Shown here piece by piece: positions 38,383 to 48,047 of a stretch of DNA of 64,000 nucleotides. The DNA is from Bifidobacterium sp. ESL0704 (GTDB lineage Bacteria; Actinomycetota; Actinomycetes; Actinomycetales; Bifidobacteriaceae), in assembly GCF_029392075.1 (NCBI RefSeq), contig NZ_CP113929.1, forward strand, positions 1,488,001-1,552,000, read 5' to 3'. The notes under the pieces were generated by a model. It was not told where the DNA came from. It worked only from the letters and a program-made list of their open reading frames with translations, and did not search any database. Every line of letters starts with the position of its first letter. Position 1 is the stretch's first letter. Both the position numbers and the translations under genes were made by a program.

Positions 38383-39567
38383 TCAACGCATATGCTCCGG
38401 CCAGGAATCAAGATAATTACGTGCATTGCGGCGCGTTTCCTCAACGCTGTCACCGCCGAACTTGTCAAGAACGAATCCGGCCAGCGTCAAACGCACCATT
38501 GCCTCGGCTACGACCGAAGCGGCGGGGACCGCGGTGGTGTCGGAACGTTGGTTGATGGCCTTGGCCTCCTCGCCGTTGGCGACATCGACGGTGCGCAAAG
38601 CACGAGGAATTGAGGGAATCGGCTTCATCGCGGCCCTCACCCGGATCGGCTGGCCATCGGACATACCGCCTTCGGTGCCGCCTGAACGGTTTGAATAACG
38701 CTCAATATGGCCATTGTCATCCACAAACATCTCATCGTGGGCCTCGGAGCCAAACCGGTCTGCCTCGAGGAACCCGTCACCGACTTCCACGCCCTTGATG
38801 GCCTGGATGCCCATCAGCGCGCCAGCCAGTGCCGCATCAAGCCTGCGGTCGCTCTCCACGTATGTGCCCAATCCGGCGGGCACACCGTAGGCGATGACTT
38901 CGACCACGCCACCGAGCGTATCGGCGCGGGATTTGGCCTCGTCGACCTTGGCCATCATGCGTTTCTCCGCATCCTTGTCGAGCGTACGCACCGGCGAGGC
39001 ATCGAGCGCTTCGACATCTGCAGGCGTCGGCAAAGTGCCGGTATCGGCCTTTTCTCCACCCAAGGCGACCACATGGGCAACCGTGCGAATGCCTACACTC
39101 TGCTCAAGGAATTTCGCTGCCACGGCCCCCAAAGCCACGCGGGAGGCCGTTTCTCGGGCGCTGGAACGTTCAAGCGCGTTGCGGGCGTCGTCGAACCCGT
39201 ATTTGCGCATACCGGTCAGGTCGGCGTGGCCGGGACGCGGACGGGTCAGCGGCTCGTTGCGTCCGGTCGGCGGCAGATCATGGTCAAGCGGGTCGGCGCT
39301 CATGACCTCGGTCCATTTCGGCCATTCGGTGTTGGCGATCTCGATGGTCACCGGCGAGCCCAGTGTCAAGCCATGTCGCACACCGGTGAGCATGCGCACC
39401 TTGTCCTGTTCGAACTTCATGCGCGCGCCACGTCCGTAGCCTAGACGCCGCCGCGCCAGCGCGTCCACGACATCCTGCGAGCGCACCTCGACACCGGCCG
39501 GTAGGCCCTCGATCATCGCGACCAACGCCTCACCGTGCGACTCCCCTGCCGTCTGCCAACGCAACAT
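38383..39567 (-). CDS. aroC: Chorismate synthase
   Basis: AroC forms chorismate from EPSP using reduced FMN, the last step of the shikimate pathway. The 394-residue protein has [23 protein letters not shown] at the N-terminus (written here in part: [10 protein letters not shown]), RARPG-type [32 protein letters not shown] and [17 protein letters not shown]. It heads the operon aroC-aroKB-aroQ on the minus strand. Confidence 0.96.
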   Translation of the reverse strand: MLRWQTAGESHGEALVAMIEGLPAGVEVRSQDVVDALARRRLGYGRGARMKFEQDKVRMLTGVRHGLTLGSPVTIEIANTEWPKWTEVMSADPLDHDLPPTGRNEPLTRPRPGHADLTGMRKYGFDDARNALERSSARETASRVALGAVAAKFLEQSVGIRTVAHVVALGGEKADTGTLPTPADVEALDASPVRTLDKDAEKRMMAKVDEAKSRADTLGGVVEVIAYGVPAGLGTYVESDRRLDAALAGALMGIQAIKGVEVGDGFLEADRFGSEAHDEMFVDDNGHIERYSNRSGGTEGGMSDGQPIRVRAAMKPIPSIPRALRTVDVANGEEAKAINQRSDTTAVPAASVVAEAMVRLTLAGFVLDKFGGDSVEETRRNARNYLDSWPEHMR

Positions 39568-39664
39568 GCTTACTCCTTGCCGAACATGGACGAACCGACC
39601 AAAGAAAAATCAAACCTTGAAATTTCCGCGTTTTCGCGCTTTCCATTCGTCGAATCATGGGTTT

Positions 39665-40150
39665 ATGAACTATCTTACCGATATGGCCTACATTGCTGCA
39701 CTCCCGAGTCTGATCTGCGGACTGGCGCTTGCGCTCGAAGACATCCGCCGTTTTCGCGTGCCCCGAGCATGGGTGGCGCTGGGAGTGTTGATACAGTTGG
39801 CCGTCTTTCTCGGGCTAGCCATAGTCGAACGCAATCCCGCCAAAGCTTTGCTGCCGCTGGGATATGCGCTGTTATCGGCATTTATTCAATTCCTGCTCTC
39901 CCGGCTGAAGCCCGGCGCTCTGGGCTTCGGAGATGTCACCGCATCGTTCCTGGACGGACTTGCCGTGGGCTCGTTCGGACTGATGCCCTACCTCTACTGG
40001 TGGCTGCTCATGGGCGTCTTAGGATTACTCTGGATTCTCCTCTGGCCCAAAATCGCCAAGCCCTTATCTCCCACCCACTCATCAAAAGCTCCGTTCGTCC
40101 CCGTCATCGTATTCGCAGGAATCATCGCAGCGCTTTTAGCAGCTTTATAG
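39665..40150 (+). CDS. Prepilin peptidase, A24 family
   Basis: This is an aspartyl membrane protease of the type IV prepilin peptidase family, here the catalytic C-terminal part only (161 residues), as in the Tad/FppA type. Both family aspartates are visible: LALEDIRRFRVPR (near residue 23) and GFGDVT (near 88). Six or so hydrophobic segments fill the rest. The start is uncertain: ATG 39665 or ATG 39683. No pilin genes lie nearby, so its substrates are encoded elsewhere. Confidence 0.82.
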   Translation: MNYLTDMAYIAALPSLICGLALALEDIRRFRVPRAWVALGVLIQLAVFLGLAIVERNPAKALLPLGYALLSAFIQFLLSRLKPGALGFGDVTASFLDGLAVGSFGLMPYLYWWLLMGVLGLLWILLWPKIAKPLSPTHSSKAPFVPVIVFAGIIAALLAAL

Positions 40151-40196
40151 TTATTGCGTGTCTGATTATTTTTTAAGTTGCGTTCGGCGGTTGGTC

Positions 40197-40285
40197 GTGG
40201 ATTGGCAGGATATGTAATGCTTCGGAACCCTCAAGGCCGGTAGGCCAAGCTTTATTCCTCAGCATCACATATCCTGCCAATCCAC
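40197..40285 (-). repeat. Large structured element, short form, copy B
   Basis: An 89-nt element on the minus strand is closed by GTGGATTGGCAGGATATG and its complement. Its interior is nearly identical to copy A at 28226-28316 (GATGCTGAGGAATAAAGC, TTGGCCTACCGGCC, GGGTTCCGAAGCATTA). The tail CGACCAACC follows it (40189-40197 on the minus strand). It lies 40-50 bases after the prepilin peptidase gene. Confidence 0.85.
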
Positions 40286-40339
40286 TCATGTAGGTCAGAA
40301 ACCTTACGTAATCAGTTAATATTTTTATACGAAACATAA

Positions 40340-40512
40340 GTGGATTTGCCGGGATATGCGATGTTCGGGCGTAAGACATGGCCGAGCAAAATCAAAGATT
40401 TCGCCTTCGCGCGAGTCACGCGCTCACTTCGCCTGAACAAAGCCCACAGGGCTTTGTCCTTAACGGCTCAGCCAAGGAGCGTCCCGAGCATTGTATATCC
40501 CGGCAAGTCCAC
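40340..40512 (+). repeat. Large structured element, long form, copy D
   Basis: A 173-nt element is closed by an 18-bp stem GTGGATTTGCCGGGATAT/ATATCCCGGCAAGTCCAC. The interior matches copy C: GCGATGTTCG, ATGGCCGAGCAAAATC, GCGC...GCGCTCACTT, the hairpin AACAAAGCCC/GGGCTTTGT, TCCTTAACG and GAGCATTGTATATCCC. The tail CGACCAACC starts at 40512. It is inverted relative to copy B, 55 bases away. The 430-base gap (40151-40580) holds no gene. Confidence 0.85.
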
Positions 40513-40580
40513 GACCAACCACTTAAAGTAACTGAATTACGATACAGAACCCAAAATTTCAATATTAAATAAAAATAAAA

Positions 40581-41762
40581 TCAGTTGGCGTTTTGGTTTT
40601 GGGTCTTGTATTCGTTGCGAATCTGGGTGAATTCGTCTTGAGTGGCGACGAACTTCGTCTCGCCGGTCTGCAGGTTCGTGGTGACGAAATAGAGCCAATT
40701 GCCGGGCGTGGGATTCATGGCCGCCTTGATCGCTTCGTCTCCGGGGGAACTGATCGGCGTGGGCGGCAAGCCCTTGTTGACACGCGTGTTGTACGGATCA
40801 GAGGCATCGCCCAGCATCGCGTTGGTCAGTTGGCTTGGCTTGACGTTCGCGCCGTAGGCGACAGTGGAATCCATCCCCAGAGCCATGTTCTGACTGAGCC
40901 GGTTGACGATGACACGCACGACCTTGCCGTAGTATTCCGAACGGTTCACCTCGGATTCGGCGATGGAGGCCATGTTGAGGATGGTTTCGCGTTGCGCCCC
41001 GGTCGGCACTTTCAGATCGTTGAGTTTGGCCACGCGTTTATCTACGATCTGTTTCAAAATAGAAGAGGCGGTGCTGCCTTTCTTCTTCACATCGTAGACG
41101 CCCGGTTCAAGCCAGCCTTCGAATTTGCCTCCGGCTTCGGCGGGAAGGATGCCCTGGCCACCACCGGCAATGATCGCGTCGAATTGTGACTTGTCGATAC
41201 CGGAAAGCTGCGCGGCTTCCGCTATGGCCTGCGAGCTGCGTTCCCCGGCCTTGACTTCCAAAAATCCGGTGGCTTTGGTTCTGTCGGACAGTATCTTCAC
41301 CGCTTGAATGGATGACATATGTTTTTTGAGCTGGTACATGCCCGGATAGAGCGTACTGTTGTTGGCCGCGACCGTACTGGCGAACGTATCCGCATTCTTG
41401 ACCACATCGGCCTTGACCAGATGCGCCGCGATCGTGGCGACGCCTTCACCGCTTTCAACGGTGAACCAGACCTTACCGGTGCCGGGGCCTTGATAATCGG
41501 TAGAAACCTCTTGGACGGTGTCGACGCTGATATGACGAGCCACCGATCGCAGACCGAAGAAGCCACCGCCGCCTACAATGAGCACAGCCACTACGACAAT
41601 CGCCGCAATGGCCATCCGCCGGTGACGTTGCTGCCGTTTGCGTTGTCGCATCTCATGACGCGACCGAGGAGGAGACTTCGGCGGCCGGGCATCAGAAGAA
41701 GAACCAGTGGAATCCACCCACTCGGCGTTCGTGTCGAAAAGCTCGTTGAAGTCTTCTGGCAT
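40581..41762 (-). CDS. mltG: Endolytic murein transglycosylase (MltG/YceG)
   Basis: MltG cleaves nascent peptidoglycan strands and helps end glycan polymerisation. The 393-residue protein has a cytoplasmic N-terminus, a basic patch (RHEMRQRKRQQRHRR), one membrane anchor (AIAAIVVVAVLIVGGGGFFG), a LysM-like part, and the YceG domain. That domain has the catalytic Glu in MASIAESEVNRSEYYGKV near residue 285. ATG at 41762 with GAGAGGGAATTC upstream is preferred; an in-frame ATG at 41825 would overlap ruvX by 38 bases. Confidence 0.92.
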   Translation of the reverse strand: MPEDFNELFDTNAEWVDSTGSSSDARPPKSPPRSRHEMRQRKRQQRHRRMAIAAIVVVAVLIVGGGGFFGLRSVARHISVDTVQEVSTDYQGPGTGKVWFTVESGEGVATIAAHLVKADVVKNADTFASTVAANNSTLYPGMYQLKKHMSSIQAVKILSDRTKATGFLEVKAGERSSQAIAEAAQLSGIDKSQFDAIIAGGGQGILPAEAGGKFEGWLEPGVYDVKKKGSTASSILKQIVDKRVAKLNDLKVPTGAQRETILNMASIAESEVNRSEYYGKVVRVIVNRLSQNMALGMDSTVAYGANVKPSQLTNAMLGDASDPYNTRVNKGLPPTPISSPGDEAIKAAMNPTPGNWLYFVTTNLQTGETKFVATQDEFTQIRNEYKTQNQNAN

Positions 41763-41787
41763 GAATTCCCTCTCTGCTTCAGGACCG

Positions 41788-42243
41788 TCAGTGACGTCCA
41801 TCCAAAGCCGACTGAAGAATGACAACCGCCGACTGCTGATCGACCACCGGCCTGTGATTTCTGCTTTGAACGTTGGCTTGGCTCAACTGGTGGTGTGCGC
41901 TCACGGTGGTGAGACGCTCGTCCTGAAGTACTATTTCAGGTACCTTGTCTATTGTATAATCCTCGCTCTGGACGGCTACTCCAAGGCGCTTGGCAAGGTT
42001 TGCGGCCCAACGTCTGGCCTTTTTGGCACTTTTCCCGGCTTCTCCGCTCAGCAATAAAGGCAGGCCGATGACGACCCTATCGATATCGGGGTGCCCGTCA
42101 ATGAAGTCCACGACCTCATCCAAGGCACGGAACGAATCACCGTTGGCCGCAATATTGCCTTCCGGGTGCGCGAAGGAGAGCTCAGGGTCGCTTAAAGCCA
42201 AGCCGACCCTGGCATCTCCCAAATCAACACCTAACCACGTCAT
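41788..42243 (-). CDS. ruvX: Holliday junction resolvase-like protein RuvX/YqgF
   Basis: RuvX/YqgF is an RNase H-fold nuclease linked to 16S rRNA processing and Holliday junction resolution. The 151-residue protein has LGVDLGDARVGLALSDPE at the N-terminus with the first catalytic Asp, VIGLPLLLSGEAGKSA, and LQDERLTTVSAH with the later acidic residue. It sits 8 bases after alaS and 25 bases before mltG, a common order in actinobacteria. Confidence 0.93.
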   Translation of the reverse strand: MTWLGVDLGDARVGLALSDPELSFAHPEGNIAANGDSFRALDEVVDFIDGHPDIDRVVIGLPLLLSGEAGKSAKKARRWAANLAKRLGVAVQSEDYTIDKVPEIVLQDERLTTVSAHHQLSQANVQSRNHRPVVDQQSAVVILQSALDGRH

Positions 42244-42251
42244 AGGAGGTT

Positions 42252-44933
42252 TCAGTCCTTGCGCACGGCCTGACGCAGAGCCTTCAACGCCTCGTCGATC
42301 TTGGAGGCATCGGCACCGCCGCCTTGGGCGAAGTCCGGCTTACCGCCGCCACCGCCGCCAAGAACCTTGGAAGCTACCCGCACGAGGTCCCCTGCCTTGA
42401 AACCGGCCTTGCGCGCCTCGTCGTTGGTTGCCACGGCGACCATCGGCTTGCCCTGTTCGTTGACACCGGAAAGCGCGATGATCGCGGACTTTTTATTACC
42501 AATCTTGGTACGGATATCCATCACGGTCTTGCGCAACGCATCGAAGGAACCGAAGTGGCCAACGTTGGAGGCTACCAACTCCACAGAGGCATCAGCATCG
42601 GCTTGTGCCTGTGCGATCAGGGCCGGCACCGCGGCCTCGAGCTGGGATTCGTAGAGCGCGTTCAGGCGCTGGTCGGCTTCCTTGACCTTCGCTTCAAGGG
42701 AGAGTACACGGTCGCGCAGCTCCTCGGGACGGACCTTAAGCTCGTCGGCAAGACTGGAGACGGTCTTGTGCTGCTTGTCGTTGTATTCGTAGGCCTTCTT
42801 GCCCATGAACGCCTCGATACGACGCACACCCGAACCCACCGAGGACTCGGAAGTGATGACGAATTCGCCGATCTTGCCGGTGGCGTCGAGATGGGTGCCT
42901 CCGCACAGCTCACGGCTCCACGCGTCCTCGCCGATAGTCACCACACGCACGCGGTCGCCGTATTTCTCGCCAAAGAGGTGCATGGACCCGAGTTTGATGG
43001 CTTCCTTGTAGTCCATCTCGACCATGGTGACCGGCAGATCGTCGCAGGCGCGCTCAACGACGCGGGCCTCGACCTTGTCGATCTCCTCGCGGGTCATGGC
43101 GGCGGGCCACTGGAAATCAAAATGCAGATAATCGGGAGCCACCAGCGAACCGCGCTGGGTCGCCTGCTCGCCGAGCACCTCACGCAGTGCCTTGTGCAGC
43201 ATGTGGGTGGCCGTGTGGGAACGGGCCAGGCCGCGACGGCGTTCCTCGTCGATGGTGGCATTGACCTTCTCGCCGACGCTGAGTTTGCCTTCGGTAAGCC
43301 TGCAGCTGTGCACAATCAGGTCCTTGATGGGCTTCTGCACATCATCGATCTCGAGCACGGCACCGTCGTCGGAAATCATCTCGCCTTCATCGGCCAGCTG
43401 TCCGCCCTGCTCCGCGTAGAACGGGGTGCGGTCAAGCACGATTTCGACATTGGCCGGGCCTTCGATGCTTTGCACGCTGCCCTTGCCCTCCTCGAAGATG
43501 CCGAGGATGGTCGAACGGCTGGAATGGTCTTTATAGCCCAGGAACTCAATCGGCTTGTCAAGGGTCTTCTTGAAATCGTCGTAGACGCTGACATCCACGT
43601 TGTGGCGCTTCTTCAGCGCGTCGGCGCGGGCTCGGGACTTCTGCTCGTCCATCAGCTCACGGAAGCCCTTCTCGTCGACTTTGACGCCCTGTTCCTCGGC
43701 CATCTCGCGGGTCAGCTCGATGGGGAAACCGTAGGTGTCGTGCAAAGTGAACGCGTCGTGTCCCGAGATTTCGGCGTCTTCGGTCTTCTTGGCCTTCTTG
43801 ACGGCCGTGTCCAGGATAGTCGTTCCGTTTTCGAGCGTGCGGCGGAAGGTGTCCTCCTCGCCGTATGCGGCTTCGGAAACGTCGTGGAACGTGTCGTTCA
43901 GTTCCGGATAGCTGGGCACCATAGCGTCCTTGGAGACCGGGAAGAGCGTGGGCAGCACCGGCTCGTTGACACCGAGCATCTTCATGGAACGTACGGTACG
44001 ACGCAGCAAACGACGCAGCACATAACCACGGCCGACGTTGCTGGGACGCACGCCGTCACTCATGATCATCAACGCGCTGCGCACGTGATCGGCCACGACG
44101 CGGAAGCGCACGTCGGATTCCTGGTCTTCGCCATACTTGTGACCGGAAATCTTCTCAGCGGCCTCGATGACCGGATAGATCTCATCGGTTTCGTAGATGT
44201 TCTGCTTGCCCTGCAGCAGGTAGGCCACGCGTTCGAGGCCGGCACCTGTATCGATGTTCTTGTGCTCGAGCTCGCCGACGATGTGCAGGTCGGTCTTGGA
44301 CTTGACGTTGTCTACGGCGTAGTTTTCGAAGACCAGATCCCAGATCTCGATGTAGCGGTTGTCATCGGCGCTGGGACCGCCCTCCTTGCCGTATTCCGGA
44401 CCGCGGTCGACGTAAATCTCGGAGCAGGGGCCGCCGGGGCCGGGGCCGCCGGTGGTCCAGAAGTTGTCTTCCATGCCAAGGATCTCCATGTGCTCGGGAT
44501 CCATGCCTTCATTGGCCCAGAGGCTGCGCGCCTCATCATCGTCGGTATAGGTGGTGACCCACAGGGTCTCCGGGTCGAAGCCGAGGCCGCCCTTGTCCTG
44601 CGGGGTGGTCAGCAGATCCCATGCATAATGAATCGCTTCGGCCTTGAAATAGTCGCCGAAGGAGAAGTTGCCGAGCATCTGGAAGAACGTGCCGTGACGG
44701 GTGGTCTTGCCGACCTCGTCGATATCAAGGGTACGCACACATTTCTGGTTGCTGGTCACGCGCCTCGACGGCGGGGTCTGTTCACCCAAAAGATATGGAA
44801 TGAACGGTACCATGCCGGCGATGGTGAACAAGGTCGTCGGATTCGGCGAAATCAATGACGCCGAGGGAAGGACCAGATGGCCTTGACTCTCGAAATAATG
44901 TTGGAACCGGCTGGCGATTTCAGAGGTGCGCAT
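42252..44933 (-). CDS. alaS: Alanyl-tRNA synthetase
   Basis: AlaS charges tRNA-Ala and edits mischarged Ser/Gly. The 893-residue protein has the class II aminoacylation domain (about 1-240; [32 protein letters not shown]), the tRNA-binding region, and the editing domain with [16 protein letters not shown] and [13 protein letters not shown] (zinc/active-site residues near 585-680). A C-Ala domain ends in a Gly-rich [17 protein letters not shown] at 44933 begins [10 protein letters not shown]. No T-box leader was recognised upstream. Confidence 0.97.
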   Translation of the reverse strand: MRTSEIASRFQHYFESQGHLVLPSASLISPNPTTLFTIAGMVPFIPYLLGEQTPPSRRVTSNQKCVRTLDIDEVGKTTRHGTFFQMLGNFSFGDYFKAEAIHYAWDLLTTPQDKGGLGFDPETLWVTTYTDDDEARSLWANEGMDPEHMEILGMEDNFWTTGGPGPGGPCSEIYVDRGPEYGKEGGPSADDNRYIEIWDLVFENYAVDNVKSKTDLHIVGELEHKNIDTGAGLERVAYLLQGKQNIYETDEIYPVIEAAEKISGHKYGEDQESDVRFRVVADHVRSALMIMSDGVRPSNVGRGYVLRRLLRRTVRSMKMLGVNEPVLPTLFPVSKDAMVPSYPELNDTFHDVSEAAYGEEDTFRRTLENGTTILDTAVKKAKKTEDAEISGHDAFTLHDTYGFPIELTREMAEEQGVKVDEKGFRELMDEQKSRARADALKKRHNVDVSVYDDFKKTLDKPIEFLGYKDHSSRSTILGIFEEGKGSVQSIEGPANVEIVLDRTPFYAEQGGQLADEGEMISDDGAVLEIDDVQKPIKDLIVHSCRLTEGKLSVGEKVNATIDEERRRGLARSHTATHMLHKALREVLGEQATQRGSLVAPDYLHFDFQWPAAMTREEIDKVEARVVERACDDLPVTMVEMDYKEAIKLGSMHLFGEKYGDRVRVVTIGEDAWSRELCGGTHLDATGKIGEFVITSESSVGSGVRRIEAFMGKKAYEYNDKQHKTVSSLADELKVRPEELRDRVLSLEAKVKEADQRLNALYESQLEAAVPALIAQAQADADASVELVASNVGHFGSFDALRKTVMDIRTKIGNKKSAIIALSGVNEQGKPMVAVATNDEARKAGFKAGDLVRVASKVLGGGGGGKPDFAQGGGADASKIDEALKALRQAVRKD

Positions 44934-45142
44934 ACTTGCTGCTGCTCCTTGCTTCCTTCGCAACGAAACTGTTGCGATTCTAATAATCACATTTACATGA
45001 ACAACCTGATTGTCGGCAACCGATCGCTCGGCTCCCGACATCTCGAAGCGTGTTCTAAAAAATATTGGACTGTATCTATTGTATTGCCGCGGCTTGCACT
45101 CGTGTGGAGATCCACAGGCCACGAACGACGTCGAACGGAAAA

Positions 45143-45379
45143 TCAGCCGAGCTTGTCGGCGTATTGCGCGTTCAGCTCCTGCTCGCGTGCCAGACGCGTG
45201 GCATTGAACTCATCGAACAGGCCGCGCAAGGAACGTTGCATCACGTGGTCCTGATCGGGACCGAGCACGAACTGCCGCGCCTTGTCGGGGGTATTGGCCC
45301 GCACGTAGGCTTCGGCTTTGGCGACGGCGACCACACCGATGACCACGCCAAGGGATACCCAGAACATTCGTTTGACCAT
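45143..45379 (-). CDS. Small hypothetical membrane-anchored protein
   Basis: The 78-residue protein is not assigned to a family. It has one N-terminal hydrophobic segment ([22 protein letters not shown]) and a polar helical remainder ([20 protein letters not shown]). It starts 2 bases after the DUF948 gene and precedes alaS on the same strand, so it is probably in one operon with both. Similar small genes between alaS and a DUF948 gene are usual in bifidobacteria and relatives; that statement is from general knowledge. Confidence 0.75.
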   Translation of the reverse strand: MVKRMFWVSLGVVIGVVAVAKAEAYVRANTPDKARQFVLGPDQDHVMQRSLRGLFDEFNATRLAREQELNAQYADKLG

Positions 45380-45381
45380 CG

Positions 45382-45813
45382 TTACTTACTCCTTGCCGCC
45401 GTTTGTTTAGCCGACGCGTCCGTGGCCTTGGCAGCGGCACCGTCCGAAGGGGACCCGCCTTTCTGATGCACGAAACTCTGGGCGGTCGACTTCAAGGCAT
45501 AGAACGACGAGGCCAGTTTGATGACCGGCTTACCCAGGAACGAGCCATAGAGATCGGCCAAAGCCCCGATATTGCCTGCGGTCGTGGAAGCGGCCGAGGA
45601 GATCTTGTTCACGTCCTCAAGCGATTTGTTGACCTGACGCACGGTGGTGACACCCTCGTCAAGCGCCGGAATGGCATGATCGCCGGAATCCTTGACGGTC
45701 TGGGCAAGCTGGTCGAACAGTTTGCCCAACCTGATGAGCGGATAGATCAGGAAACCGGCCAGCACAGCGAATGCTATGGCGGCGATAAGCCCTGCGATGT
45801 CCCCAATACTCAT
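45382..45813 (-). CDS. DUF948 domain protein
   Basis: This is a small membrane protein with an N-terminal hydrophobic helix (IAGLIAAIAFAVLAGFLIYPL) and a helical soluble part (LGKLFDQLAQTVKDSGDHAI, VRQVNKSLEDVNKISS) typical of DUF948. The C-terminus is Lys/Ala-rich. The function is unknown. ATG at 45813 with AAGAGG upstream is preferred over a start seven codons earlier. It is the first gene of the run leading to alaS. Confidence 0.82.
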   Translation of the reverse strand: MSIGDIAGLIAAIAFAVLAGFLIYPLIRLGKLFDQLAQTVKDSGDHAIPALDEGVTTVRQVNKSLEDVNKISSAASTTAGNIGALADLYGSFLGKPVIKLASSFYALKSTAQSFVHQKGGSPSDGAAAKATDASAKQTAARSK

Positions 45814-45899
45814 GTAAGCCTCTTTCCGATACAATCCCTAGACATTTTCAGCCATAATAAAACTCAAGATTACCCAACGCCAACGACGCTGAAAGAGAA

Positions 45900-46574
45900 T
45901 CACTGATTATAGGCCACGACCGTCACTGCGGATTCAATAGGCTTGGCTGTGTCGAAATCGAGCGAGGTGACACTGCCGTTGGCCGGCCGCTCGGACAAAT
46001 CGTAACCTGGACCTGCGAAACGGTGCATCAGACTCAGCAGCGTATTGCCATGCGAAATCTGGAGCACGTCGTCGCCATCCTTGAGATCGGGGTTGGTCGC
46101 TATCAGAGCGAAACCGCCTTCCACGCGCTTCCAATATTCCTCGTCACTTTCGGCGTCATGGAACGGGTCGGCTTCCTTCAGAAAATCCCTGGTACCTTTC
46201 AGTCCGTATTGCTCCACGATCTGGTTGTAGGTCTTGGCACCGTGCGGCGCTCCGGCTGCCCACCACGCCATGTTCATGTCCTGACCTTCGAAATACCCGT
46301 AGAACTGCTCGCGGAAATGCATGTCGGCGACAAGATTGGGACGCCCATGGCCGTTTTGCTCGTTGATGTCAAGAATGCACGCAGCGGTCTGTTCGGCCCT
46401 GGTCGTGTCGGAGCAATAGGCTGCGGCGAAATCGATGTCTTTGAGTTTCGCACCCGCCTTGTCCGCATCGGCGATGCCGGACTGGGTCAACGGTGAATTC
46501 GACCAGCCCTGCAGACGGTTATAGCGATTGAAATAGGTCTGCCCGTGGCGGACCAGATGAAGATGCAACAACAT
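45900..46574 (-). CDS. Histidine phosphatase family protein (phosphoglycerate mutase-like)
   Basis: This 224-residue enzyme of the histidine phosphatase superfamily has the phosphohistidine motif LVRHGQTYFNRYNRLQGW at residues 7-24 and the second catalytic His in LQISHGNTLLSLM near residue 175. The chain is closer to broad-specificity phosphatases than to glycolytic Gpm, which have a longer conserved core. The substrate is unknown. It is transcribed alone, divergent from the Trp transporter. Confidence 0.88.
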   Translation of the reverse strand: MLLHLHLVRHGQTYFNRYNRLQGWSNSPLTQSGIADADKAGAKLKDIDFAAAYCSDTTRAEQTAACILDINEQNGHGRPNLVADMHFREQFYGYFEGQDMNMAWWAAGAPHGAKTYNQIVEQYGLKGTRDFLKEADPFHDAESDEEYWKRVEGGFALIATNPDLKDGDDVLQISHGNTLLSLMHRFAGPGYDLSERPANGSVTSLDFDTAKPIESAVTVVAYNQ

Positions 46575-46621
46575 GCCTTCATTATCGCACAGTGCCTTGT
46601 CTCATTATATGAACGTCGGAT

Positions 46622-46649
46622 TTGCGCTGTACCGGCGTCCAGATATGTT
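46622..46649 (+). promoter_or_regulatory. Candidate promoter of the Trp transporter operon
   Basis: TTGCGC (46622-46627) and TATGTT (46644-46649) are 16 bases apart. They lie about 35 bases before the leader peptide start, in the expected place for the attenuated transcript. Confidence 0.4.
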
Positions 46650-46687
46650 TAGAACTAGTTTTACTTGCATCGAAAGGAGCAGCCGAC

Positions 46688-46744
46688 ATGATTTCGACTT
46701 TACGGCTCCCGTTGCATTTTCTTTGGCATGGCTGGCGCGACTAA
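46688..46744 (+). CDS. trpL: Tryptophan leader peptide
   Basis: An 18-codon ORF, MISTLRLPLHFLWHGWRD, has the ribosome site AAAGGAG eight bases upstream. It contains two Trp codons close together near the end (W-H-G-W), as in attenuator leaders. A terminator hairpin follows at 46851-46890, and the operon downstream encodes a transporter of the TrpX family. These features together support Trp-responsive attenuation; the competing antiterminator (perhaps CCGC...GCGG, 46805-46832) is less clear. Confidence 0.7.
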   Translation: MISTLRLPLHFLWHGWRD

Positions 46745-46850
46745 CACAAGCTGTTACGTATCCAGAATTTAATATCGTGCCTGCGCCTTGACGTCATCCG
46801 TTTCCGCGACATTCATAAGTCGTTTTATTGCGGTTTTGTAATGGAAGATC

Positions 46851-46890
46851 GAATCACCGTTGTGGTTTATTCGGTGTTTTTTGTATTTTT
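46851..46890 (+). terminator. Attenuator terminator before trpX
   Basis: CACCG (46855-46859) pairs with CGGTG (46872-46876), with an outer GAA/TTT pairing around one mismatch, and is followed by TTTTTTGTATTTTT. It lies between the leader peptide and the binding-protein start at 46956. Confidence 0.7.
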
Positions 46891-46955
46891 AGATACAGGG
46901 AACAATCTCACTTGGCGTGGGCTTACCAACCAATCGAAAGAGCAACAGGAACGCT

Positions 46956-48047
46956 ATGAGCAACGAAAACCACCAAACCTCGCACGGCAAGGCGCTGACC
47001 GCGACCATCATCGTCATCGCCCTCATCCTCGTAGGAGGGTTCACCTACGAACTCGGCAGACGAGCCGGTATCAAAGAAGCATCCGGCGGCAAGGCCACCA
47101 GCCAATCGGTACAGTCATCGGCGGGCTCGAAGGACGGCATGAAGCGTGTCGGCATCCTCCAATACGTCAGCCACCCGGCCTTGGACCAGATCCATAAGGG
47201 CGTGGTCGACGAACTGAAAAAGGAAGGGTTCGTCGAAGGCAAGAACATCCAGATCTTCGACCAGAACGGACAGGCCGACCAGAGCAAGCTCGCCACGATG
47301 AGCGAGCAGCTGGTCAACAAGAAGTCCGACGTGCTGGTCGGCATCGCCACCCCCGCAGCCCAGGCGTTGGCCAACGCCACCACTACCACCCCGATCGTGC
47401 TGGGCGCGGTCACCGACCCCGTCGCCGCAGGACTGGTCCACGATATGAAGGCTCCCGGCAAGAACATCACCGGCGTCTCCGACCAGCCGCCGGTCGCCGC
47501 CGAAATCAAGCTCGGCAAGCAGCTGATTCCCCAGGCCAAGACGGTCGGCATGCTCTATGCCTCCACGGAGGTCAATTCCAAGTCACAGGTCGAAACCGCT
47601 TCAAAGGCGGCTGAAGCGCTCGGTTTGAAAGTCGAGAAATTCCCGGTGCCGTCGACCAACGAAATCGCGCAGACCGTGCAGGTGATGAGCGATAAGTGCG
47701 ACTTCATCTACACCCCGCTCGACAACACCATCGCCAACGCCATGCCCACGGTGACCGAAGAGGCCAACAAGAAGGGCCGGCCTGTCATCAACTCGGTGGA
47801 CACGATGGTCAAACAGGGCGGATTGGCGACCATCGGCGTCAACCAGTACCAGCTCGGCATCCAGACCGGCAAGATGGCCGCCCAGATCCTCAAGGGCAAG
47901 GGCAAGCCGGCCACCATGCCCGTCTACACCTTCTCCACCGGTGACACGATCATCAACAAGGAGCAGGCGCAGCACTTCGGCATCACCATTCCCGCCGATC
48001 TGCAGAAGAACGCCAAGCTCGTCACCACGGAGGTCGGCAAGCAATGA
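46956..48047 (+). CDS. trpX: ABC transporter substrate-binding protein, TrpX-like
   Basis: This binding protein belongs to the ABC_sub_bind family (PF04392), whose TrpX members serve tryptophan import. The 363-residue protein has an N-terminal hydrophobic anchor (ALTATIIVIALILVGGFTYELG) without a clear lipobox. The family core follows: VGILQYVSHPALDQIHKGV, VGIATPAAQALANATTTTPI, VLGAVTDPVAAGLV and CDFIYTPLDNTIANAMPTV. ATG at 46956 follows CAGGAACGCT. The Trp leader upstream supports the ligand. The stop overlaps the permease start by 4 bases. Confidence 0.85.
   Translation: MSNENHQTSHGKALTATIIVIALILVGGFTYELGRRAGIKEASGGKATSQSVQSSAGSKDGMKRVGILQYVSHPALDQIHKGVVDELKKEGFVEGKNIQIFDQNGQADQSKLATMSEQLVNKKSDVLVGIATPAAQALANATTTTPIVLGAVTDPVAAGLVHDMKAPGKNITGVSDQPPVAAEIKLGKQLIPQAKTVGMLYASTEVNSKSQVETASKAAEALGLKVEKFPVPSTNEIAQTVQVMSDKCDFIYTPLDNTIANAMPTVTEEANKKGRPVINSVDTMVKQGGLATIGVNQYQLGIQTGKMAAQILKGKGKPATMPVYTFSTGDTIINKEQAQHFGITIPADLQKNAKLVTTEVGKQ

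Noticed and set aside
42324..44858. 844-codon open frame on the plus strand
   Set aside because: It is antisense to alaS, arises from its codon pattern and GC content, and has no domain or ribosome site.
44934..45142. T-box leader before alaS
   Set aside because: No T-box sequence or specifier-like structure was recognised, and an alaS start fits near 44933.
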